64,000 bases of DNA from Photobacterium marinum (GTDB taxonomy: Bacteria > Pseudomonadota > Gammaproteobacteria > Enterobacterales > Vibrionaceae): assembly GCF_000331515.1 (NCBI RefSeq), contig NZ_AMZO01000002.1, positions 186,001 through 250,000 on the forward strand, read 5' to 3'. Below, in pieces: positions 57,885 to 64,000 of the stretch. Numbering within the stretch: position 1 is the stretch's first letter; every line of letters starts with the position of its first letter. A program made the position numbers and the translations under genes. The notes below the pieces were generated by a model. It made no database searches, had not been told where the DNA came from, and was given only the letters and a program-made list of their open reading frames with translations.

Positions 57885-59420
57885 ATGAGGCTTCAAGTCT
57901 TTTGTGAAGACCGACTTGGTATAACCCGTGAGTTGTTGGATATTCTGACCAGCCAGCAAATTGATTTGCGTGGCATTGAGATTGACCGTGTTGGGATCAT
58001 TTACCTCAACTGCCCGGAAATTGAGTTTGAACAGTTCAGTCAGTTGATGTCGCAGATCCGCCAGCTGGATGGGGTGACTGATGTACGTAAAATTCAGTTC
58101 ATGCCAAGCGAGCGCGAACATAAAGAGCTGAAGGCACTGCTTGAGACCTTGCCGGATCCTTTCTTTTCGATCAATTTGCAGGGTAAGGTCGATCTTGCTA
58201 ATGATGCCGCCGAAGCTCTGATGGGGAAAAAACGCGGCGATATTGTTGGTGAGAATATTCAGTCTCTGCTTGGTTTTAACTTCCAGCACTGGCTGGAAAA
58301 AGACGAAGCAGCTTCGCGTAGCGAAATGATGGTGATTGCCGGGCTTGATTACATGATGGATATCATGCCGGTTTACGTTGCCGATGAGAGTGAAACTCAG
58401 GTACTTGCCAGTGCGATGATTCTGCTGAAATCCCTTTCTGAAGCCAAAATGCCGGTTGCCATGCGCAAGTTCAGCGGTGATAACGGTTTTGAACATTTGG
58501 TAGGGCAGTCATCCCGCTTTAAACATATGCTGGCCCAGGCCAAAAAGCTGGCATTGCTTGATGCACCATTGTTGATTCAGGGTGAAACCGGTACAGGTAA
58601 AGAAATGCTGGCCCGTGCCTGCCATCAGCGCTCTATGAGACGCGATAAGCCGTTCATGCTGGTTAACTGTGTTTCTATGCCGGACAATGCCGCTGAAACC
58701 GAGCTGTTTGGTTATGCTGGCAATGCAAATGAACCGGGTAAGAAAGGGATCTTTGAGCAGGCTGACGGAGGAACGGTATTCCTTTATGAAGTCGGGGAAA
58801 TGTCAACGCACTTGCAGATAAAATTGTTGCGCTTCCTTCAGGACGGCACCTTCCGTCGTGTCGGTGAAGAAAAAGAGATGAAGGTTGATATCCGGGTGAT
58901 CTGTTCAACCCAGAAGAAGTTGCCGGATCTGGTTGCTTCAGGTGATTTCCGTGAGGATTTGTATTATCGCTTGAATGTTCTGCCGCTGGTTGTTCCGCCG
59001 TTGCGAGAGCGAACGGCTGATATCGTACCGCTGGCTGATCTTTTCCTAGCGCAGTTTGCCCAGGAGCTGCAACAGTCCAAACCGATTATTTCAGATGAGC
59101 TTGCCCAGTATCTGAGTCAGTATGCGTGGCCGGGTAATATCAGGCAGTTACGTAATGTACTGTTCCGAGCTATGACTCAGGTGGAAGGCAATGAAGTCAC
59201 TGTGGATGATGTTCAACTGCCGGAGAATGAATCGGCTGGCATTATTAGCGAGGAAACGCTTGACGGGACACTGGATGAAATCATGAAGCGTTATGAGTCC
59301 GGTATTCTGAACAATCTCTATCGTAGTTATCCGTCAACTCGTAAGTTGGCGAAAAGGCTGGGAGTTTCTCATACCGCCGTGGCGAATAAACTGCGGGAAT
59401 ATGGTATCAATAAGCGCTGA
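57885..59420 (+). CDS. tyrR: Transcriptional regulator TyrR
   Basis: Controls aromatic amino acid synthesis and transport with tyrosine, phenylalanine or tryptophan as cofactors. 511 residues: ACT domain (about 1-75, MRLQVFCEDRLGITRELLDI), PAS (about 78-190), AAA+ (about 205-430; Walker A GETGTGKE, Walker B GGTVFLYEVGE), and C-terminal HTH (RKLAKRLGVSHTAVANKLREY). The GAFTGA loop for sigma-54 contact is missing (AGNANEPG), as in E. coli TyrR, which works with sigma-70. A matching operator is present at 23004. Confidence 0.97.
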   Translation: MRLQVFCEDRLGITRELLDILTSQQIDLRGIEIDRVGIIYLNCPEIEFEQFSQLMSQIRQLDGVTDVRKIQFMPSEREHKELKALLETLPDPFFSINLQGKVDLANDAAEALMGKKRGDIVGENIQSLLGFNFQHWLEKDEAASRSEMMVIAGLDYMMDIMPVYVADESETQVLASAMILLKSLSEAKMPVAMRKFSGDNGFEHLVGQSSRFKHMLAQAKKLALLDAPLLIQGETGTGKEMLARACHQRSMRRDKPFMLVNCVSMPDNAAETELFGYAGNANEPGKKGIFEQADGGTVFLYEVGEMSTHLQIKLLRFLQDGTFRRVGEEKEMKVDIRVICSTQKKLPDLVASGDFREDLYYRLNVLPLVVPPLRERTADIVPLADLFLAQFAQELQQSKPIISDELAQYLSQYAWPGNIRQLRNVLFRAMTQVEGNEVTVDDVQLPENESAGIISEETLDGTLDEIMKRYESGILNNLYRSYPSTRKLAKRLGVSHTAVANKLREYGINKR

Positions 59421-59451
59421 TTGTATAAGGTGAATGATAGATAAATTGACG

Positions 59452-59480
59452 ACAAAAAGGAGGCTAAGCCTCCTTTTTGT
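59452..59480. terminator. Bidirectional terminator between tyrR and the Ogt-like gene
   Basis: ACAAAAAGGAGGC / GCCTCCTTTTTGT, loop TAA, with A/T-runs both sides. Confidence 0.92.
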
Positions 59481-59503
59481 GTATTTCAGTACCATTGGTT
59501 GCA

Positions 59504-60007
59504 TCAGGCGGAATCTTTTTCAGGCTGTTGTAATACGAGTTTTCCGGCTTCCAGAGCTCTCAATAGCAAGACAAACTGTTTACCATAGCGGCTGCCGACT
59601 AACTGGTTATTTTCATTTTGAACCCGGTGGCTGGGGATTATGATAGGTATCGGATTGACGTTTTTGACCATGCCGATAGCCTGAATAGCATTGGGATGAT
59701 GAATCTTTTCGGCTAGTTGCGGGTAAGTGGCGGTTGAGCCGTAGGGGATCTCTGATATTGCTTTCCATACTTGTTGTTGGAACTGACTGCCTTGAGGGGC
59801 GAGGGGGAGAGTGAAGGTTTTACGTTGTCCCTGGAAATATTGTTCAAGCTGGTGGATATATTCCTTCATGAAGTCCGGATTGTGTTCCCAACTACTGTCG
59901 GGGCTGAATCCACCACTTCCGATTGTTAGTTGCCGGAGTCCCTGGCTATCGGCAAGTAGATAGATTTTTCCTAATATCGTATTGAGGTAGTCGTAAAACA
60001 TAGTCAT
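59504..60007 (-). CDS. Ogt/MGMT-family protein lacking the catalytic cysteine
   Basis: A 167-residue homologue of O6-alkylguanine-DNA alkyltransferases (FQQQVWKAISEIPYGSTATY, NPIPIIIP motif). The active-site motif PCHRV is PSHRV here (Ser126, codon AGC), and the nucleotide-flipping Arg of RAVG is Gln (IQAIG, Gln109). So self-methyl transfer is not expected. It may be a binding protein like the ATL group (which has Trp at that place), or a decaying gene, although the frame is intact. ATG 60007 has AGGAT shortly upstream; ATG 60040 is a weaker choice. Confidence 0.8.
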   Translation of the reverse strand: MTMFYDYLNTILGKIYLLADSQGLRQLTIGSGGFSPDSSWEHNPDFMKEYIHQLEQYFQGQRKTFTLPLAPQGSQFQQQVWKAISEIPYGSTATYPQLAEKIHHPNAIQAIGMVKNVNPIPIIIPSHRVQNENNQLVGSRYGKQFVLLLRALEAGKLVLQQPEKDSA

Positions 60008-60179
60008 TACTATCCTGTCGGAGGATTGATACTTGGGCATTTAAATCATAGTCCAGAAAAGCTACAGCAACAGGTAATTTACGATGTAAAACGTTATACC
60101 AGTCATGAGTTTACGAGAGTATTGATGTATTCTGTTTGCAGGCCGTTTTACTAACTTGATATTTGAAAGGTGAGGTGCG

Positions 60180-60764
60180 TTGTTTCATTCAATCATTAAT
60201 CGCTCTCCGGCTATTGTCGTTGGTGACTTTAAAGTTCGGTTAATTACGACTAAAGATGTTCATCAAATCACAGCGTACTACCAAAGAAACAGGGCCTACC
60301 TGCAACCGTGGGAGCCGCTGCGAGATGAAGCTTTCTTTACTGAAGCTGGCTGGAGCAAGCGTTTAAACCAGCTATCAGAGCTACATAAGCATAAGCTGGC
60401 TTATTATTTTGTGATTGTCCGGAAAGGCTCGAATGAAATTTGCGGCGTGATTAATTTCAGCAACCTGGTCAGGCATCCGTTTTATGCCTGCCATGTCGGC
60501 TATTCGCTTGATGAAAATTGTCAGGGGAAAGGTGTTATGCGCCGGGCGTTGAATGCAGCGGTGGAGTGGATGTTCGAAGAGCAGCACTTTCATCGTGTGA
60601 TGGCAGCGTATATGCCAAGGAATAAACGCAGTGAAGCTGTATTGAAAGCTGCCGGCTTTGAAAAAGAAGGGACGGCAAAAGACTATCTTCTGATTAATGG
60701 TCGCTGGGAAGATCATATTCTGACTGCGCGGATTAATCCTCACTGGAACCAGCCATTGCTGTAA
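60180..60764 (+). CDS. rimJ: Ribosomal protein S5 alanine N-acetyltransferase
   Basis: GNAT acetyltransferase, 194 residues: PWEPLRDEAF, VGYSLDENCQGKGVMRRAL (acetyl-CoA loop), YMPRNKRSEAVLKAAGFEKEG, and DYLLINGRWEDHILTA, close to E. coli RimJ. TTG start with AGGTGAGG 5 nt upstream. Convergent with pykA. Confidence 0.9.
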   Translation: MFHSIINRSPAIVVGDFKVRLITTKDVHQITAYYQRNRAYLQPWEPLRDEAFFTEAGWSKRLNQLSELHKHKLAYYFVIVRKGSNEICGVINFSNLVRHPFYACHVGYSLDENCQGKGVMRRALNAAVEWMFEEQHFHRVMAAYMPRNKRSEAVLKAAGFEKEGTAKDYLLINGRWEDHILTARINPHWNQPLL

Positions 60765-60783
60765 TTTCCATGTGGTAATCAGC

Positions 60784-60814
60784 AAGCGAGAATTCTTTGA
60801 TAAAATTCTCGCTT
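60784..60814. terminator. Possible terminator between rimJ and pykA
   Basis: AAGCGAGAATT / AATTCTCGCTT palindrome with an 9-nt loop, no real T-run on either side. Confidence 0.4.
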
Positions 60815-60821
60815 CTCGCTT

Positions 60822-62267
60822 CTATTCGACTATCAGTATTCGCATGTTGTTGGTTGAGCCGATAATATCCATTTCATCACCCTGAGTAATGATGACCAGC
60901 TCACCTGCTGACAGAAATCCACCTTCTTTCAGTACAGCAATCGCATGTTTGGCAGCGGCTAGCCCGGCGTCACTGTCACGGTCAAAATAGACCGGTGTAA
61001 CACCGCGGTACAGTGCAGCACGGTTGAGTGTTCCTTCATTGCGGGACATGGCAAAGATAGGAAGCCCTGAAGAAATTCTCGACATCATCAGTGGCGTACG
61101 GCCCGATTCAGTCATTGCTATCATTGCCTTAACACCTTCCATATGGTTTGCCGCATACATGGTCGACATGGCTATGGTTTCTTCTGTCGATGTAAAGGTT
61201 TTATCCAACCGGTGCGTAGAAACATTAATGCTAGGTTCTTTTTCAGCGCCAAGGCAGACACTGGCCATTGCTTTTACGGTTTCTTCTGGGTACTGGCCGG
61301 CAGCGGTTTCTGCCGAGAGCATTACTGCATCGGTTCCGTCCAGCACGGCATTTGCCACGTCCATAACTTCAGCACGGGTTGGCATCGGGCTGGTGATCAT
61401 CGACTCCATCATCTGGGTGGCTGTAATAACTGTCCGATTCAGGCTGCGTGCCCGGCGGATGAGCTTTTTCTGTACGCCGACTAATTCAGGATCACCAATC
61501 TCAACCCCTAAGTCACCCCGGGCAACCATAACGGCATCAGAAGCCATGATAATGTCATCCATTGCCTCTGTTGTGGCTACAGCTTCTGCACGCTCGACTT
61601 TTGCGACCAACCTGGCATCCAGACCCGCATCTGTTGCCAGGCGTCGGGCATATTTCATATCTTCGCCATTACGGGGGAAGGAGACGGCTAGATAATCTAC
61701 TTTCATTGCCGCGGCGGTAATGATGTCAGCTTTATCCTTTTCTGTCAGAGCTTCAGCAGACAGGCCGCCGCCTTTTTTGTTAATGCCTTTATTGTTGGAA
61801 AGCGGGCCACCCACTGTCACTTCGGTATGGACTTTGTTGTCCTCGACTGAAGTAACTTTGAGCTGTACTCGGCCGTCATCAAGGAGCAGGACATCTCCCG
61901 GTATAACGTCCTTTGGCAGCTCTTTATAATCTAGGCCTACGGCATGTTGGTCGCCGTCGCCTTTGGGCAGGTCACTGTCGAGGGTGAACTTATCGCCAAT
62001 AGCCAGATCTATTTTGTCGTTTTTGAAGGTAGATATACGAATTTTCGGCCCCTGGAGATCGCCCAGAATAGCAACATGCCTACCTAATTTAGCGGCTAAT
62101 TCCCTTACGGTGTTGGTGCGCTTGATGTGATCTTCCGGGCTGCCGTGGGAAAAATTCATGCGAACGACGTTAGCTCCTGCAGCAATGATCTTTTCCAGAT
62201 TATTATCGCGATCTGTTGCCGGACCCAAAGTAGTCACAATCTTGGTTCTTCTTAGCCTTTCTGACAT
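60822..62267 (-). CDS. pykA: Pyruvate kinase
   Basis: Converts PEP and ADP to pyruvate and ATP. 481 residues, most like E. coli PykA (II): [58 protein letters not shown]. Next to hexR, the regulator that controls pyk in gammaproteobacteria, as in E. coli. Confidence 0.95.
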   Translation of the reverse strand: MSERLRRTKIVTTLGPATDRDNNLEKIIAAGANVVRMNFSHGSPEDHIKRTNTVRELAAKLGRHVAILGDLQGPKIRISTFKNDKIDLAIGDKFTLDSDLPKGDGDQHAVGLDYKELPKDVIPGDVLLLDDGRVQLKVTSVEDNKVHTEVTVGGPLSNNKGINKKGGGLSAEALTEKDKADIITAAAMKVDYLAVSFPRNGEDMKYARRLATDAGLDARLVAKVERAEAVATTEAMDDIIMASDAVMVARGDLGVEIGDPELVGVQKKLIRRARSLNRTVITATQMMESMITSPMPTRAEVMDVANAVLDGTDAVMLSAETAAGQYPEETVKAMASVCLGAEKEPSINVSTHRLDKTFTSTEETIAMSTMYAANHMEGVKAMIAMTESGRTPLMMSRISSGLPIFAMSRNEGTLNRAALYRGVTPVYFDRDSDAGLAAAKHAIAVLKEGGFLSAGELVIITQGDEMDIIGSTNNMRILIVE

Positions 62268-62345
62268 GGGAAACTCCGTCTGTTTGTTCTGTGTCAGGTG
62301 TTTTAGTGAACATCATCTGACAGAAACTGAAGTCAATGAAAATGG

Positions 62346-62360
62346 TGGAACTTTACTACA
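62346..62360. promoter_or_regulatory. Candidate HexR site upstream of pykA
   Basis: On the minus strand TGTAGTAAAGTTCCA matches TGTAGTAAAATTACA at 13 of 15 positions, 9 bp upstream of the TTGACT -35-like box. HexR, encoded next door, is a known regulator of pyk genes. Confidence 0.55.
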
Positions 62361-62577
62361 GCCTCTCAGACGTAGCTGGACGTGAAAGGTGGTTGCCACC
62401 ATGTTGATAATGAAAACCGGTTTATGTGTATTTCATTGTTTATTAAGCCTTTAGTGTTAATGCTAGAAAACATCAGGCAAAAAACCAGTCGTGGTTTGGA
62501 ATTATTCAGGTTGGTATTAGTGTAGTGCGTCAGTGTACAGTGTGGGGGGGAGGGCAGAGTAAAGCAGGCTGAAAAGA

Positions 62578-62605
62578 AAAAGCATGGATAAATACCCATG
62601 CTTTT
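62578..62605 (-). terminator. hexR terminator
   Basis: AAAAGCATGG / CCATGCTTTT with an 8-nt loop; minus-strand T-run follows. Confidence 0.85.
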
Positions 62606-62647
62606 CAGATAGTTGAATAAAGAAGTTTATGTATTGCCGTTTAGTGT

Positions 62648-63502
62648 TTACAGCATTCCTTCTTTAGAAAAGCGTGAATCTTTAAGTGATTCTTTTACGC
62701 GTTTCAGGTTTTCGCGGAAACCGGCACCACGGCGCAGGGTGAAACCGGTCGCCAGTACATCGATAACCGTCATCTGAACAACGCGGCTTGCCATTGGCAT
62801 GTAGATATCAGTGTCTTCCGGTACATCCAGACAGATAGACAGTGAACACTCATGATCCAGCGGGGAGCCTTTGGCTGTAATACCGATAACAGTAGCGCCG
62901 TTTTCGCGGGCCATACGGGCGACTTCAACCAGGCTCTTGGTTCGACCGGTATGAGAGATCATCACCACAACATCACCGTCAGTGCAGTTGATTACGCTCA
63001 TGCGTTGCATGACGATATCATCAAAACAAACAATAGGGATGTTGAAACGGAAGAACTTGTTCTGTGCATCGTGAGCAACAGAAGCTGATGCGCCAAGGCC
63101 GAAGAAAGAAATCTTCTTGGCTTGGGTCAGAAGGTCAACCGCGCGATTTACCTGCATAGGATCCAGGCTGTTTTTAGCCACATCCAGACAAGCCATCGTG
63201 GATTCAAAAATCTTGGCGGTATAAGCATCCGGGCCGTCATCTTCTTCGACGTTGCGGTTGACGTAAGGGGTACCATTAGCAAGGCTCTGCGCGAGGTGCA
63301 GTTTAAAATCCGGGAACCCTTTAGTATCTAGGCGACGACAAAAACGGTTAACAGTCGGCTCACTTACATCAGCCATTTTGGCCAGTGTTGCAATACTGGA
63401 ATGAATCGCCGTTTGTGGCGATGCGATGATAACTTCAGCGACTTTACGTTCAGACTTACTGAAGTTATCTAAATTTTTCTGAATTTTCTCTAGGGTATTC
63501 AT
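62648..63502 (-). CDS. hexR: Central-carbon regulator HexR (RpiR family)
   Basis: Represses or activates glycolytic and Entner-Doudoroff genes, sensing KDPG. 284 residues: N-terminal HTH_6 (about 1-75, [14 protein letters not shown]) and C-terminal SIS phosphosugar-binding domain ([37 protein letters not shown]). ATG start. Confidence 0.95.
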   Translation of the reverse strand: MNTLEKIQKNLDNFSKSERKVAEVIIASPQTAIHSSIATLAKMADVSEPTVNRFCRRLDTKGFPDFKLHLAQSLANGTPYVNRNVEEDDGPDAYTAKIFESTMACLDVAKNSLDPMQVNRAVDLLTQAKKISFFGLGASASVAHDAQNKFFRFNIPIVCFDDIVMQRMSVINCTDGDVVVMISHTGRTKSLVEVARMARENGATVIGITAKGSPLDHECSLSICLDVPEDTDIYMPMASRVVQMTVIDVLATGFTLRRGAGFRENLKRVKESLKDSRFSKEGML

Positions 63503-63827
63503 GGCGATTACCGCACTTCGTTACTGAATTTCATTAGCGGCCTTCATGCTTACACGAAGCCAATTTGATGAAACTATACTACTTTTCATGAATCTGCTCC
63601 TAGCAAATCCATGAATATGCCTTTTTCTTTTTATTATAGTTTGACAGGGATCGACTTTTTCCTTTCAGTTCTGAAAATATTTTTTAGCAAAGTGCCATTT
63701 ATAAGCGAAATAATGCCTTTTTATTGTTGTTAAATTTCAAATGAAAGGAATTAATTTACAGATTGAAATAAATTAGAACTGATACGATATGTTGTCAGTT
63801 GCATTTAAAGGGGAGGAAGAAAAGAGA
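63503..63827. other. hexR upstream region
   Basis: 325 bp between divergent genes. Contains the weak HexR-like site at 63569-63583 and otherwise very AT-rich DNA without a recognised gene or repeat. Confidence 0.5.
63569..63583. promoter_or_regulatory. Possible HexR autoregulatory site
   Basis: On the minus strand AGTAGTATAGTTTCA matches TGTAGTAAAATTACA at 11 of 15 positions, weaker than the pykA site, about 70 bp before hexR. Confidence 0.3.
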
Positions 63828-64000
63828 ATGAAAATAAGTATATGTGGTTGTGGATGGCTCGGATTACCGTTAGCTAAATATTTTGTTAGTCAGGGGTATT
63901 CAGTATGTGGCAGCACCCGTGATTATGACAAAGCGGCAATGCTTGAAGCTGAAGGTATTCGGTCATTTACTCTGAAGTTGCCGGTGATACTGAGTGAGTC
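63828..64000 (+). CDS. NAD-dependent epimerase/dehydratase-like protein (YeeZ-like), N-terminal part
   Basis: The first 57 codons are visible; the gene runs off the right edge. It begins MKISICGCGWLGLPLAKYFV, a Rossmann glycine motif (GxGWLG) close to E. coli YeeZ, and continues VCGSTRDYDKAAML. GGGAGGAAG ribosome binding site about 8-16 nt before the ATG. Divergent from hexR. Confidence 0.75.
   Translation, partial: MKISICGCGWLGLPLAKYFVSQGYSVCGSTRDYDKAAMLEAEGIRSFTLKLPVILSE

Larger units (their letters stand above)
62268..62647. other. pykA-hexR intergenic region
   Basis: 380 bp. Holds a HexR site, a possible pykA promoter with TTGACT (minus strand 62336-62331) but a poor -10, an inverted repeat TGTCAG / CTGACA (62292-62322) in the pykA leader, and the hexR terminator. 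No gene. Confidence 0.5.

Noticed and set aside
57756-58496. 246-codon minus-strand ORF antisense to the start of tyrR
   Set aside because: tyrR in the opposite frame has clear domains; the antisense protein has no recognisable motif and no binding site.
62292-62322. TGTCAG / CTGACA inverted repeat before pykA
   Set aside because: Short arms and a long loop; does not fit the HexR motif; mentioned only within the intergenic entry.

Overview
The window is a chromosomal housekeeping stretch of a gammaproteobacterium, most likely Vibrionaceae and possibly Photobacterium-like; the genus is an inference from protein similarity and gene order, not proven. Evidence for the family includes the trp operon divergent from rnm(yciV)-yciO-rluB, the topA/cysB and nrdAB/ubiG/gyrA neighbourhoods, cmk-rpsA-ihfB-lapAB-pyrF, and sapABCDF next to pspF/pspABC-ycjXF-tyrR. 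I see no insertion sequence, prophage, integron, CRISPR array, tRNA or rRNA.

Layout. 1-4960: minus-strand trp operon (trpL leader, a DAHP synthase, trpE, trpG, trpD, start of trpCF) with a TrpR-operator promoter and an attenuator. 4970-10440: rnm-yciO, rluB, yciK, sohB, a DUF805 membrane protein, yciN. 10441-18075: an inverted-repeat element, topA, miaE, a membrane-anchored unknown, cysB, a methyltransferase. 18133-24385: a GGDEF/EAL protein, a DUF3943 protein, tyrP, and a CinA-like gene. 24464-30277: yfaE-nrdB-nrdA, a HAD phosphatase, ubiG. 30994-38518: gyrA, serC, then a small accessory block (DUF5666 lipoprotein, lipocalin, unknown, Nudix). 38664-47022: aroA, cmk-rpsA-ihfB, lapA-lapB, pyrF, an MgtC/DUF4010 protein. 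47086-53532: sapABCDF and pspF. 53731-59420: pspABC, ycjX-ycjF, tyrR. 59504-64000: an Ogt-like protein, rimJ, pykA, hexR and the start of a YeeZ-like gene.

A theme is aromatic amino acids. DAHP synthase is the first structural gene of the trp operon, behind both TrpR and attenuation. aroA and serC lie at 34-40 kb. tyrR, the regulator, is at 57.9 kb, and a perfect TyrR box sits before a good minus-strand promoter for the tyrosine permease tyrP. The roughly 280-nt tyrP leader encodes an 11-residue peptide with four Tyr codons (22855-22890), followed by segments able to pair alternately with the tyrP ribosome binding site. I think this is the most novel-looking signal: a candidate tyrosine-sensing leader for a transporter.

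Other points of interest: an Ogt-family protein whose catalytic Cys is Ser and whose arginine finger is Gln; two GGA-loop hairpins before rpsA that look like the S1 autoregulatory operator; a 44-codon membrane micro-ORF before ubiG; a HexR site before pykA with hexR next door; and NrdR/DnaA sites at nrdA. All motif calls are by eye; no alignment, folding or database search was run.
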